This document shows positions 35,785 to 44,212 of a DNA stretch of 58,524 bases, one piece after another. The notes beneath the pieces are model-generated. The model saw nothing but the letters and a program-made list of their open reading frames with translations. It was not told the origin of the DNA and did not search any database. Positions within the stretch are counted from its first letter, which is position 1. Each line of letters begins with the position of its first letter. The position numbers and the translations under genes are program-made. This DNA comes from Vibrio lentus (GTDB lineage: Bacteria; Pseudomonadota; Gammaproteobacteria; Enterobacterales; Vibrionaceae), in contig NZ_MCZK01000176.1 of the NCBI RefSeq assembly GCF_002875945.1, positions 1 to 58,524 on the forward strand, written 5' to 3'.

Positions 35785-36759
35785 CTAGCTCGCCGCTTGT
35801 TCCCAATCAGTCAGTAACTTCATGATTACACGAGAGTCTTGATGAGTCGCCATCGGCGCAACAAGTTGTGTGTCACCTCGCTCAACAGCTTGGCGAATAT
35901 TACGCACTTGATAGTGGAAACCATCGCCTTGCGCTTCAGCTTTCACTTCACGTGTCGACGTTTCATAGATCTCAACCGTGAATGTGTTTTCTTCAGTCGG
36001 TAACCATGGATTTGTGTCGAGAGTGATACAGCCTTTGCTGCCTAAAATCGTAAAGCCGTGCTTTAAACCGTGATCTTCTGCGGTATGGATTTGCGCGGTG
36101 AAATGGTCATTGAAGCGCATCATCGCCGACGATTCACAGATGTTGCCATCTTGGCCTCGTCGACCGATTGCTGAGATCTGCACATCATCGAACACACTCT
36201 CACCAAACTGCTGTTGCGCGACAGAGTGAATCAGCGACATTGGGTAACAACCCAGATTATACAATGCGCCTTTGCTCGCAGGGTTCACGAACTGATCAAT
36301 CGCCGCAACATAAGATCCTTGAATTGAGCGCACCTCGCCAATCTCACCGGTTGCCAACTCTTGATGAAGCTTGGCTATAAGTGGGTGGTTTAAGTACATC
36401 AAACCTTCTGCGAAGAATACACCTGCTTCTTTCACCGCTTGCAGAGCTTGTTCGGTTTTTTCCATATCAACCGATAACGATTTTTCACACAAAATCGCTT
36501 TGCCTTTTTGAGCGGCTTTAATCACGTATTCGTGGTGAACATGGTTTGGTAGAGCGATGTAGATAATGTCGACTGACTCATCTTCAATCAAAGCTTCATA
36601 GCTGTTGAAGGTCAATGTTGGCTGGTACTGCGCCGCAAACTCATTGAGTGTTTTCTCTGTGCGTCCAGCAACGGCATACAGCTCACTTTGAGCATCGCCT
36701 TTAATCGCATCGGCCATTACGCCTGAGATAAAGCTGGTTCCTAGGATTCCCCATTTCAT
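35785..36759 (-). CDS. Gfo/Idh/MocA-family oxidoreductase
   Basis: 324 residues. An N-terminal NAD(P)-binding Rossmann domain (WGILGTSFISGVM near 3) contains the family's EKP-type motif as CEKSL (Lys kept, Pro replaced by Ser) near 92. A C-terminal substrate domain carries GCYPMSLIHSV near 170 (catalytic His region). Some family members oxidise galactose or other sugars, so a link to the neighbouring galactonate-type operon is possible but unproven. Followed 3 nt earlier by the YgiN-like gene in one transcript. Confidence 0.85.
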   Translation of the reverse strand: MKWGILGTSFISGVMADAIKGDAQSELYAVAGRTEKTLNEFAAQYQPTLTFNSYEALIEDESVDIIYIALPNHVHHEYVIKAAQKGKAILCEKSLSVDMEKTEQALQAVKEAGVFFAEGLMYLNHPLIAKLHQELATGEIGEVRSIQGSYVAAIDQFVNPASKGALYNLGCYPMSLIHSVAQQQFGESVFDDVQISAIGRRGQDGNICESSAMMRFNDHFTAQIHTAEDHGLKHGFTILGSKGCITLDTNPWLPTEENTFTVEIYETSTREVKAEAQGDGFHYQVRNIRQAVERGDTQLVAPMATHQDSRVIMKLLTDWEQAAS

Positions 36760-36762
36760 GGC

Positions 36763-37086
36763 TTAGCTCTCCTTCTCTTGTGTTTTGATAAGCCCACGTT
36801 GGGTTTCAAATGCTTGTACTAATTCCGTTATATCACGCTCAATAAACGCTTGGGTATGAGGCATTCCAAAGTGCTGATTAATAGATTCACGGTTTGCGTA
36901 TTGCTCAAGCAAAATCACGCGGTCGCTTTGGTTTTGATCATAGGTTGCTATCGCCTGTAGGCAGCCCGGCTCGCTCTGCATGTCTAGGCAAAACTGCTCG
37001 ATAGCTTCTACTGCAGCATCACGTTCAATGTTGGTTTTAATCTTAAGTTCGGCAGTGACAAAGATAGTTTCGTTTGTTTGAGGCAT
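36763..37086 (-). CDS. Antibiotic-biosynthesis-monooxygenase-domain protein (YgiN-like)
   Basis: 107 residues, ferredoxin-like ABM fold. Blocks include FVTAELKIKTNIERDA near the start, PGCLQAIATYDQ near 57 and LLEQYANRESINQHFGMPH near 73. Such dimeric proteins are quinol monooxygenases or of unknown function. It is the promoter-proximal gene of the pair with the Gfo/Idh/MocA oxidoreductase (3-nt gap) and is divergent from a LysR regulator. Confidence 0.8.
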   Translation of the reverse strand: MPQTNETIFVTAELKIKTNIERDAAVEAIEQFCLDMQSEPGCLQAIATYDQNQSDRVILLEQYANRESINQHFGMPHTQAFIERDITELVQAFETQRGLIKTQEKES

Positions 37087-37145
37087 TTCACGCTCTTATT
37101 TTAGTTAATTATCGGTTTGCCATTAATATAATTAACCCCTAAAAA

Positions 37146-37179
37146 TTGATAAACTCACCTTTTGTTTATTGTTTATCAA
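37146..37179. promoter_or_regulatory. Inverted repeat in the LysR/YgiN divergent promoter
   Basis: TTGATAAAC-N16-GTTTATCAA, perfect 9-bp arms in the 106-bp divergent gap, with T-N11-A-type content. It is the best candidate site for the LysR regulator. Confidence 0.6.
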
Positions 37180-37192
37180 CCAAGAGTGTTTA

Positions 37193-38131
37193 ATGGATAA
37201 GTTAACCAGCATGAAGGTCTTCGTTTACGTGGTCGAGCAAGGCAGCTTTCGCAGCGCCGCCAACCACTTCAACCTGTCGGCGACCATGATCAGTAAGCAT
37301 GTCCACCACCTTGAAACGAGCCTTAACTCTCAGCTGATTCATCGCACCACGCGCAAGCAGTCTTTAACCGATTCAGGTCAGCTTTATTATCGAGAATGTA
37401 AGCGAATTCTTGAAGACATCAGCAATGCTGAAAACCTCATTCAAACCTTGGAAAACCAACCTCAAGGCACGGTAAAAATAAACTGCCCGGTCACCTATGG
37501 AAATAAGGTGCTTGCCCCGATAGTGGCTAAGTTCCTCGCAAATCACCCAACGATCAACGTCGAACTCGTGTTGAACAACGATCTTGTTGACCCTTACTCT
37601 TCTGATATTGATTTGATGGTGCGAATCGGTGATCTGTCTGACTCCAGTTTAGTCGCCAGATACTTAGGGGATTACGAGATGTGTTACTGCGCGGCTCCAG
37701 AGTACCTTAACCAACATGCAGAAATCAGCGTGTTGGAAGACCTTGCGCAACACCCATCACTTGGGTTCAGTTATAGCAGTCGTCGTGATATGAGTGGCCG
37801 TGATGCTCAACTACGCAATACCCAAAACAGTGAGTCGCAACTCCCAGCCCCTCAGAACCACCAAGCAACGCATAGAGCGGTGAATAAAGGGCAAGTACGT
37901 TTGATGTCGAATAATGGGGATGTATTGCGATATGCAGCCCTACAAGGTGTAGGTGTGTTGTTACAGCCGACTATCTTAGTCGCAGAAGAAATTGAGCGTG
38001 GAGCACTATTAGAAATTCTACCCGGAATGGCACCATTACCTAAGCCGATTCACTTACTCTACAAAACCAAGCAACTGTCATTGAAGAACAGAACCTTTGT
38101 CGAGTTCTTGTTAACCGAGCTTGTTGAATAA
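37193..38131 (+). CDS. LysR-family regulator
   Basis: 312 residues from MDKLTSMKVF; an upstream in-frame start would add 8 residues. The HTH at about 17-37 (SFRSAANHFNLSATMISKHV) and effector domain follow the CrgA/DsdC-like subgroup (TRKQSLTDSGQLYYRECKRIL). A roughly 35-residue Gln/Asn-rich insert (DAQLRNTQNSESQLPAPQNH) interrupts the effector domain near residue 205. Divergent from the YgiN/oxidoreductase pair, which it probably controls. Confidence 0.87.
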   Translation: MDKLTSMKVFVYVVEQGSFRSAANHFNLSATMISKHVHHLETSLNSQLIHRTTRKQSLTDSGQLYYRECKRILEDISNAENLIQTLENQPQGTVKINCPVTYGNKVLAPIVAKFLANHPTINVELVLNNDLVDPYSSDIDLMVRIGDLSDSSLVARYLGDYEMCYCAAPEYLNQHAEISVLEDLAQHPSLGFSYSSRRDMSGRDAQLRNTQNSESQLPAPQNHQATHRAVNKGQVRLMSNNGDVLRYAALQGVGVLLQPTILVAEEIERGALLEILPGMAPLPKPIHLLYKTKQLSLKNRTFVEFLLTELVE

Positions 38132-38176
38132 CTAGGGTGCTCTACGTAATTAATGGCTTTGCAACAAGGATGAGCG

Positions 38177-39370
38177 CTAAACCGTTTGCCAATGACTCAT
38201 CAAGCGCTTGCCAAGATCAGACGGCGTGGTGTTATGGACGACCATCTCATCACATTGGTTGAACACCATGAAGTGTTTTAGCTCATCGCATAAGGCGTGA
38301 ACTAATGATTCATGGTTTTTGATTCGACCTTCCACAACCAAGTTACGAATATTGAGCAAACCACTCTTCCTATCAACTTTACAATCCATTCGTGCCACCA
38401 GCTCACCTTGCCACAAAATCGGCAAACTAAAGTAACCAAACTGGCGCTTGGCTTCTGGAACATAGCACTCAAGAAGGTAATCAAAGTTGAACAATGATTG
38501 CATTCGCTTACGTTGAATCAGCAAGTTATCAAATGGCGAGAGTATCTTAAGCTTGGTTCTAGAAAGAGGCTGATTCAACAATTCAAAAGCATCCGGCAGC
38601 ACATAATAATCAAAGCCTTGAACACTCACTTCCATCACTCGTTTATCTTCAAGCATCTGCTGGAGTGTTTTCTGAATCAGTGGCTTAGTGTTCTTGAGGA
38701 GATAGCTCATCTCCGATGCTATTCCCATACCATTGGCTTCTAAATAACGCGTGATTAGATGCTCAATGTATTCTTGTTCCGTTGGTTCAGAGGTATCAAT
38801 GCCACTCGGCAAAACTCGCTCGGTTAGGTCATACACCTTATGAAAGTTCACTCGGCTCGGCACCATTAAGTCACCTTGCATAAACAAAGTTTCTAGCGCC
38901 TGTTTGGCCGGTTTGCCGCCCCATCCACCGGGGTTTGGTCTATCCCCTTCAAAGTCTTTCGCCATCAATGGCCCTTCGCTCTCAATACGCTTAAGAACAT
39001 GTGCCATCAGTGCGTCGTCTTTTTTATACCAATGCTTGAGCTTACCGCTCGCAAAGCCATTCTTTCGATGCAGGCTGAAACGGTAGTCGCGCATGGGTAA
39101 ATACGCAGCGGCGTGCGACCAATACTCAAACACATCTCGACGCTCTAACAGCTTATCCAGATGGTTAAGTTGGTAGTCTTGATTGCGATTCCACAGCGTA
39201 TGATGGTGAGCTCGCTGAATCACAGAGATGGTATCAATTTGCACATAGCCAAGGTTTTCAATCGCAGACAGCGTGTTCGCCAAAGCGCCACCATTACGTT
39301 GCTTCTTAGGTGGCAGCTTTTGCGAAAGCAGTACAATTTTTTGTGCTTGTGCGAGTGAAAGTGATTCCAT
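38177..39370 (-). CDS. ycaQ: YcaQ-type crosslink-repair DNA glycosylase
   Basis: 397 residues of the HTH_42/AlkX family. The catalytic QxD motif is in GYVQIDTISV (Gln44, Asp46), followed by HHTLWNRN near 58 and the EYWSHAAAYLP block near 82. E. coli YcaQ (AlkX), 410 residues, unhooks interstrand crosslinks from nitrogen mustards and azinomycin-like agents. The same role is inferred here. Single gene. Confidence 0.88.
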   Translation of the reverse strand: MESLSLAQAQKIVLLSQKLPPKKQRNGGALANTLSAIENLGYVQIDTISVIQRAHHHTLWNRNQDYQLNHLDKLLERRDVFEYWSHAAAYLPMRDYRFSLHRKNGFASGKLKHWYKKDDALMAHVLKRIESEGPLMAKDFEGDRPNPGGWGGKPAKQALETLFMQGDLMVPSRVNFHKVYDLTERVLPSGIDTSEPTEQEYIEHLITRYLEANGMGIASEMSYLLKNTKPLIQKTLQQMLEDKRVMEVSVQGFDYYVLPDAFELLNQPLSRTKLKILSPFDNLLIQRKRMQSLFNFDYLLECYVPEAKRQFGYFSLPILWQGELVARMDCKVDRKSGLLNIRNLVVEGRIKNHESLVHALCDELKHFMVFNQCDEMVVHNTTPSDLGKRLMSHWQTV

Positions 39371-39404
39371 TAAATTCAGACTCTAATTGATACCAATGAT
39401 CAGC

Positions 39405-40052
39405 TTATGATTCAGCAATAAGCTCTTGAAGGATTTGCTTGTACGTTTCTACTGTCTGCGCACCAGTGACTGCACTCTTGCGGTTGAATACCACGGTAGG
39501 GACCGCAGAGATGCCCATGCGTTGCCATTCAAACTCTTGCGCTTCAATTTGCTTTAAGTTGTCGATGTTCTTCAAACGTTTCAGTGCCTTCGTTGAGTCT
39601 AAACCAACCGCTTCAAGTTCTTGTGCAATCACTTCAAGATCAGACAGATCTTTTTGCTCTGAAAAGTGCGCCGTAAAGAAGCGTAGCTTTAACTCAGTTT
39701 GTTTACCGTGCGCTAGAGCAAAATCAAGCAGCACATGTAAGTGGCGTGAATTCACCATTCTCATACTGTCATAGAAATTGAAATCGAACCCAACCGCTTT
39801 GCCACGCGCCGCGAGCTGTTCGCGTGAACTTTGACTCTCTTCTGCGCTAGAGCCGTATTTTCTCATGATATGGTCACGCAGGTTTTCACCCTCTTGCGGC
39901 ATATCAGGGTTAAGCTCAAACGGCTGCCATTCAAGTTCAATTTGCTCCGCTAAGCCAAGTTCCGCAATGGCTTGCTCTAAGTTTTTGTAGCCGACCACGC
40001 ACCAAGGGCACATTACGTCAGAAATAATATCGAGTTGAAGTTTCTTGCTCAT
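39405..40052 (-). CDS. DsbA-family oxidoreductase, FrnE-like
   Basis: 215 residues from MSKKLQLDII. A thioredoxin fold with a CPWC active site (Cys15, Cys18), helical insertion (about 60-150) and cis-Pro segment ISAVPTVVFN near 180. No signal peptide, so it is cytoplasmic like FrnE rather than periplasmic DsbA. Probably a thiol-disulfide isomerase or reductase in stress conditions. It lies 35 nt upstream of ycaQ on the complementary strand direction, possibly in one transcript. Confidence 0.87.
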   Translation of the reverse strand: MSKKLQLDIISDVMCPWCVVGYKNLEQAIAELGLAEQIELEWQPFELNPDMPQEGENLRDHIMRKYGSSAEESQSSREQLAARGKAVGFDFNFYDSMRMVNSRHLHVLLDFALAHGKQTELKLRFFTAHFSEQKDLSDLEVIAQELEAVGLDSTKALKRLKNIDNLKQIEAQEFEWQRMGISAVPTVVFNRKSAVTGAQTVETYKQILQELIAES

Positions 40053-40193
40053 CGTCATTCCAAATATCGTTGATAAGGCGTATCCAATACAAAGTGAATA
40101 CCCATCTTTGTCACTAGATTACAACAAACTGAACAATCGTTCAAATATCGATATCTTCCTTCCAGAATAACTCCAAATTTTCTCAATTATCCT

Positions 40194-40224
40194 TTGACTT
40201 AAAGTTAACTTTAAGTTGTAGAGT
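40194..40224 (+). promoter_or_regulatory. MerR-type promoter and operator of the MFS gene
   Basis: -35 TTGACT (40194-40199), -10-like TAGAGT (40219-40224), spacer 19 bp. A perfect 20-bp palindrome (40197-40216) containing CTTAAAG-TTAA-CTTTAAG fills the spacer. This is the overlong spacer and central dyad used by MerR-family activators; the half-sites equal the CTTAAAG-N4-CTTTAAG described for AdhR/NmlR-type regulators. No merR-like gene is adjacent. Confidence 0.65.
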
Positions 40225-40254
40225 TATGCAAAACAGAGACTATGAGACAACGAT

Positions 40255-41454
40255 ATGAAGAGAAAAACACCACCCTACCTTACCGGACGTTTCTTTGATG
40301 GCATCAGCTCAGGGCTGTTTATGTTAGCGCTGCCTTGGTTAATGCTAGCGACACCTAACATGGGAACTTTTGTCGCACTGACCGCCCTGCTTTGTACCGT
40401 CACAACTTTTCTAGTAACCCCGTATTTTTCTGCGTTGATCGACCGCCATTCTCGTAAACACATTCTGATCATCGCGCAGATAATTCAAGCTTCAACCGCA
40501 TTTATTGTCGCAGCTATATACTGGCTCGGATTTGGTTCGATTATGGTGTTAGGTGCGGCTCAGCTGATCTTTTGGGTCTCGAGTAGCCTTGCATGGCACA
40601 CCAACAACGCCTTTACACAAGAAAATTACGATCACCACGAATACGCCAAAATCTCTAGCCACCAAGAAATTATTTTACAGTCGACAACGTTAGGTGCAGG
40701 GGCTTTGGGCGTTGTGCTACTAGAACAATGGAGCATCAATGAGTTTGCGATTTTTGCAGGTATTGCTTCGACCATTTCAGCGTTCAGCTACCTAATGACA
40801 CCGTACAGAAGACGAATCAAGGACAGCGTAAACACACCTTTCAAGCAGCAGCTAATCGAGATTAAGGATGTATTTGCTCAGTCGCCACAATTCTACGGAT
40901 TCCTGATTGTTTCTTGTCTCTCATATCCGATGATGACTTTTTTAAGTCGATTGGTTCCTATCTGGTTTTCAGAGCTCAATGTGACCGGAGATTGGCTCGC
41001 GCTTTACAACATCTCACTCGGCATGGGCGCACTGATCATTGGCGTGTCTTTACCATTAATTCTAAAGTCTGCTTCCCACAAAACAATCATCCAAATAGCC
41101 ATGGTGATTATCGCCGTCTCTTTACTGCTCATGAGCCAAGTAGAAAACCCAGCGTATATCATTGTGCTGACATTCATCTTCGGGGCATTCAACGCGCTCA
41201 ATAGAATCGCACGTACCAATTGGATGCACCACGCGGTGGCAATGAAACAGCGAGGAAGAGTGGATGGAGGGCTAGCCCTATTCGCCACACTCACACAAAG
41301 CCTAAGCTATGTGTTGATTGCGGTATTGGCGCAAGCAGATGCCATTGTGTATGGTTTTACCATTGCAGGGGTTGTGGTTCTAGCTGCTACATTTTGGATG
41401 GGTAAACTTGGTAAACAAATCAAACCTGAATGTACGTTGGCAAATCAATGTTAA
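40255..41454 (+). CDS. MFS transporter, putative exporter
   Basis: 399 residues with about 12 hydrophobic segments. A basic inter-helix loop SALIDRHSRKHILI near residue 60 is the MFS loop 2-3 motif (usually G-x3-D-R-x-G-R), and a longer central loop with RRRIKDSVNTPF lies near 185. The overall look is of the enterobactin-exporter-like/MFS_3 group. Substrate unknown. It is expressed from a MerR-type promoter and ends in a bidirectional terminator. Confidence 0.8.
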   Translation: MKRKTPPYLTGRFFDGISSGLFMLALPWLMLATPNMGTFVALTALLCTVTTFLVTPYFSALIDRHSRKHILIIAQIIQASTAFIVAAIYWLGFGSIMVLGAAQLIFWVSSSLAWHTNNAFTQENYDHHEYAKISSHQEIILQSTTLGAGALGVVLLEQWSINEFAIFAGIASTISAFSYLMTPYRRRIKDSVNTPFKQQLIEIKDVFAQSPQFYGFLIVSCLSYPMMTFLSRLVPIWFSELNVTGDWLALYNISLGMGALIIGVSLPLILKSASHKTIIQIAMVIIAVSLLLMSQVENPAYIIVLTFIFGAFNALNRIARTNWMHHAVAMKQRGRVDGGLALFATLTQSLSYVLIAVLAQADAIVYGFTIAGVVVLAATFWMGKLGKQIKPECTLANQC

Positions 41455-41483
41455 AACGGATTATAAAGTTCAGGCTCACCAAC

Positions 41484-41517
41484 AAAAAAGCCAACTCATA
41501 TTTACGAGTTGGCTTTC
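41484..41517. terminator. Bidirectional terminator between the MFS and HAD genes
   Basis: AAAAAAGCCAACTC-N8-GAGTTGGCTTT, strong stem between convergent genes. Confidence 0.9.
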
Positions 41518-41543
41518 ATAAAGTCTGATAGAGCTGAACAACG

Positions 41544-42341
41544 TTACGCTAGCAGTTTCTCAAGCACTTGGAATACACCCGCTTCAACGTTACTCGGCGC
41601 ACCAAAACGAGCGATCTCTTTCAACTTTGGATGCGCATTTTCCATCGCGTAAGAGTGGTAGCTCTCTTTAAGCATTTCCAAGTCATTCAGGTAATCACCA
41701 AAGCTCATGGTCTGCTCGTAAGTGAAGCCTAATGTGTTTTGTAGATGCTTAATCGCCGCACCTTTTGACGCTTCAGCGTTCATCACATCTAACCAAATTT
41801 TTGCACTTACCACCACTTGATAGTTCTCACCGAATTTGGCATCAATAGTTGGGTTCACTTTCTCTTGTGAACCGTCGAAGTGACAGATAGCCACCTTGAT
41901 GAAATCGTCTTCTACCGCCAGTAAGTCTTCTACTTGCTCGCGGCGATGGTAGTACTTAGAGATCTCAGCTAAAGCACGCTCATCTTTGGTTTCAATGTAT
42001 GCTGATTTCTTACCACACAGCACCACATGCGCACCTTCAATAGCACGAGCTTCTTTAATGATCTCTTTGATGGCATCAGTATCAAGTAAGCAGCTGTAGA
42101 GCTCTTGGCCTTTGTGCATCACTAATGTGCCGTTTTCAGCAACAAACATCATGCGATCTTTTAACGGAGAAAATGTCTCCATCAGGCTGTAATACTGACG
42201 ACCTGATGCCGCAGCAAAAATGATGTCTTGAGCTTCTAGTCGCTCGTAAAGATTGAAGAATTCAGGGTCCAACTTTCCGTGTTCATTAAGCAGAGTGCCG
42301 TCCATATCCGCAGCGATAAATTTGATGTTCTGTTGTGGCAT
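41544..42341 (-). CDS. Cof-type HAD phosphatase (YbjI-like)
   Basis: 265 residues. HAD motif I is AADMDGTLLN (Asp12, Asp14), motif II ASGR near 47 and motif IV MSFGDYLNDLEML near 208; the type IIB cap domain lies between. Cytoplasmic phosphatases of this group dephosphorylate sugar phosphates or flavin mononucleotide. The specific substrate is unknown. Single gene. Confidence 0.88.
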   Translation of the reverse strand: MPQQNIKFIAADMDGTLLNEHGKLDPEFFNLYERLEAQDIIFAAASGRQYYSLMETFSPLKDRMMFVAENGTLVMHKGQELYSCLLDTDAIKEIIKEARAIEGAHVVLCGKKSAYIETKDERALAEISKYYHRREQVEDLLAVEDDFIKVAICHFDGSQEKVNPTIDAKFGENYQVVVSAKIWLDVMNAEASKGAAIKHLQNTLGFTYEQTMSFGDYLNDLEMLKESYHSYAMENAHPKLKEIARFGAPSNVEAGVFQVLEKLLA

Positions 42342-42419
42342 TTCAGAGCTTACCTATAAGTAAAAATTAAAGTGTAAATTATGATTTTTCGTTATCTTGT
42401 GTAACGGTTCTGCGTTCGA

Positions 42420-43016
42420 TTATATCGCTAGAGTAGCCAGTGAATGCAATGCTTTTCGATAGGCATTTTTCTTTGAGTCAGAGCTTGAATCTGGGTTTGA
42501 ATCTAAGTTCGCGTCTAACTCACCAAATTCACTTCTCACGATAAGCCCTTCAATGAAGGTCATCACTGATTCACTGCGTAATTCCAATATTGCAGCGTCT
42601 ACTTCTTCGCCACCACTCACCACGTTGTGAATAGTGTTCTTAAGCCAAACCTTGTGCTGTCGCGAGAGCATCGCAATGTCATCTTCTGACTCTTTAAATT
42701 CGGCAAGCGCATGCATGAACATGCAGCCTTTGAAGTCAGGTTGTTCAAACCACGCAAGGTGCCAATCTAACAGCGCATCTAGTTGGTTTTGTAACCCAGA
42801 AGTTGATGATAGCGCCGCCTCTAAACTCGACTCGAAACGCTGATGACGCCTTTCTAACACGGCCTCAATCAGCTTGGTTTTCGAGCCAAAATGGCGGTAC
42901 ATGGATGTTTTAGAAACCGCCGCTTCGTCTCGGATCATATCCACCCCAACAGCGGTATAACCAAACTGATTAAACAACGACTCTGCTACATCCAGAATCA
43001 AATCTTTTTTACTCAT
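42420..43016 (-). CDS. TetR-family repressor next to the HPP gene
   Basis: 198 residues. N-terminal TetR helix-turn-helix (TAVGVDMIRDEAAVSKTSMYRHFGSK, about 19-44) and a helical ligand domain typical of the YxaF/AcrR-like subgroup. The C-terminal end carries an Asp/Ser-rich run (LDANLDSNPDSSSDSKK). Divergent from the HPP membrane protein gene across two matching palindromes, so it most likely represses that gene and itself. Confidence 0.88.
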   Translation of the reverse strand: MSKKDLILDVAESLFNQFGYTAVGVDMIRDEAAVSKTSMYRHFGSKTKLIEAVLERRHQRFESSLEAALSSTSGLQNQLDALLDWHLAWFEQPDFKGCMFMHALAEFKESEDDIAMLSRQHKVWLKNTIHNVVSGGEEVDAAILELRSESVMTFIEGLIVRSEFGELDANLDSNPDSSSDSKKNAYRKALHSLATLAI

Positions 43017-43075
43017 CGTTCATCAACCTCAAATCGCTCTGAAATCGTAGAGCTCAATTTCTCGTTGCAAGAAGT

Positions 43076-43118
43076 GTACAGATCTGTATTATTCAAATCA
43101 AACAGTACAGATCTGTAC
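43076..43118. promoter_or_regulatory. Two TetR operator palindromes
   Basis: TACAGATCTGTA at 43077-43088 and GTACAGATCTGTAC at 43105-43118, both perfect palindromes with the same core, centres 29 bp apart. They lie in the gap between the divergent TetR and HPP genes. Confidence 0.8.
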
Positions 43119-43155
43119 ACCTTCAATAAAAAGAGATAACGAAGAGGAAACGATT

Positions 43156-43680
43156 ATGATCAGCAAACTATCTGGTGGTGGAAGCCTTCCTCCGAAAGCA
43201 AGCTTTAGCCAACTTGTTAAAGGTTTTATTGGCGGTACGCTGGGCATCTTAATCTTGTGCTTATTAGCAGAAAGCTCTGGCCTCCCATGGTTAATGGCGC
43301 CATTTGGTGCGACATGCGTACTACTGTTTGCGGTGCCGACATCGCCGTTAGCTCAACCTAGAAACGTCATTGCAGGTCACTTTATTTCGGCTGCTGTGGG
43401 TTTAATCGCGCTATATGGCTTTGGGGATGACTACTTGACCATGGCAATCGCTGTCGGCTCATCCATCATGCTAATGCAATACTTTCGAGCGGTTCACCCA
43501 CCCGCTGGTGCAAATCCGATTGTGATAGCTTTGGCAGGGACTGCGCATGTGGATTGGACGTTCTTATTCACTCCCGTATTAATCGGCAGCATCGCTTTGG
43601 TCGGTATTGGTACGCTATTGAATAACAGCGATTCACAGCAAAAGTGGCCGTTATACTGGTTTGGTTCATCCAAGTCTTAG
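43156..43680 (+). CDS. HPP-family membrane protein
   Basis: 174 residues with about five hydrophobic segments and the family signature AVHPPAGANP near 114. HPP proteins are inner-membrane proteins; some have been proposed to carry nitrite in cyanobacteria and plastids. No nitrate or nitrite genes lie nearby. A GAGGAAA ribosome site precedes the ATG. Controlled by the divergent TetR in all likelihood. Confidence 0.85.
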   Translation: MISKLSGGGSLPPKASFSQLVKGFIGGTLGILILCLLAESSGLPWLMAPFGATCVLLFAVPTSPLAQPRNVIAGHFISAAVGLIALYGFGDDYLTMAIAVGSSIMLMQYFRAVHPPAGANPIVIALAGTAHVDWTFLFTPVLIGSIALVGIGTLLNNSDSQQKWPLYWFGSSKS

Positions 43681-43776
43681 CCCGTTGGATTTCAATGGTA
43701 AGTTTGGATTTTGACATCCAATTTAAAAGCAAATTGAAAGATCACATTGACCCTTACATAAAATGGGCTTACTATT

Positions 43777-43794
43777 AATCGTCTTTTAACGATT
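43777..43794 (+). promoter_or_regulatory. ArsR operator upstream of arsR
   Basis: AATCGT-N6-ACGATT, a perfect inverted repeat 21 nt before the arsR start. The same ATCGT-N6-ACGAT arrangement recurs before acr3. Confidence 0.65.
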
Positions 43795-43814
43795 ATGGAA
43801 AGCGAAACATCAAT

Positions 43815-44156
43815 ATGAACGAAACTTGCTCTACAACTGGTGGCTGTGCTCTACCAATCGGACATGGTGATGCCGAAGCTGAAAAGCAAATGGCAGCTCT
43901 AGCGAAAGCGCTCGCTCACCCGGCAAGAATACGTATATTGAGTATCCTTTCAACGTTAGAAAAATCGGGCGGCTGTTTGAACAGCGACTTGGTGAGTGAA
44001 TTGGGTTTGGCTCAGTCAACGGTATCAGAGCACTTACGAATCTTGAAGAACTCAGGCTTCATCACTGCCGAATCGATACCACCGAAGATGTGCTATCGCA
44101 TTAACCGAGATAATATTCAGCAATTTGAATCGCTGATCGACACCATTTTAAAATAG
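43815..44156 (+). CDS. arsR: ArsR-family metalloid-responsive repressor
   Basis: 113 residues. Winged helix-turn-helix (SDLVSELGLAQSTVSEHLRIL, about 57-77). It lacks the classical ELCVCDL site. Instead it has cysteines at 5, 11, 54 and 93. An N-terminal pair plus Cys54 resembles the C. glutamicum ArsR site (N-terminal cysteines plus Cys55), so a trivalent arsenic site spanning the dimer is likely. It heads the arsR/acr3 pair; matching operators precede both genes. Confidence 0.9.
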   Translation: MNETCSTTGGCALPIGHGDAEAEKQMAALAKALAHPARIRILSILSTLEKSGGCLNSDLVSELGLAQSTVSEHLRILKNSGFITAESIPPKMCYRINRDNIQQFESLIDTILK

Positions 44157-44163
44157 ATTAACC

Positions 44164-44204
44164 ACGCTTAGTTTGTCGAACACAATAAACTAAGCGTATT
44201 TTTT
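44164..44204 (+). terminator. Terminator between arsR and acr3
   Basis: ACGCTTAGTTT-N12-AAACTAAGCGT, perfect 11-bp stem followed by ATTTTTT. It separates arsR from acr3, so the transporter needs its own promoter. Confidence 0.88.
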
Positions 44205-44212
44205 GCCTTTAA

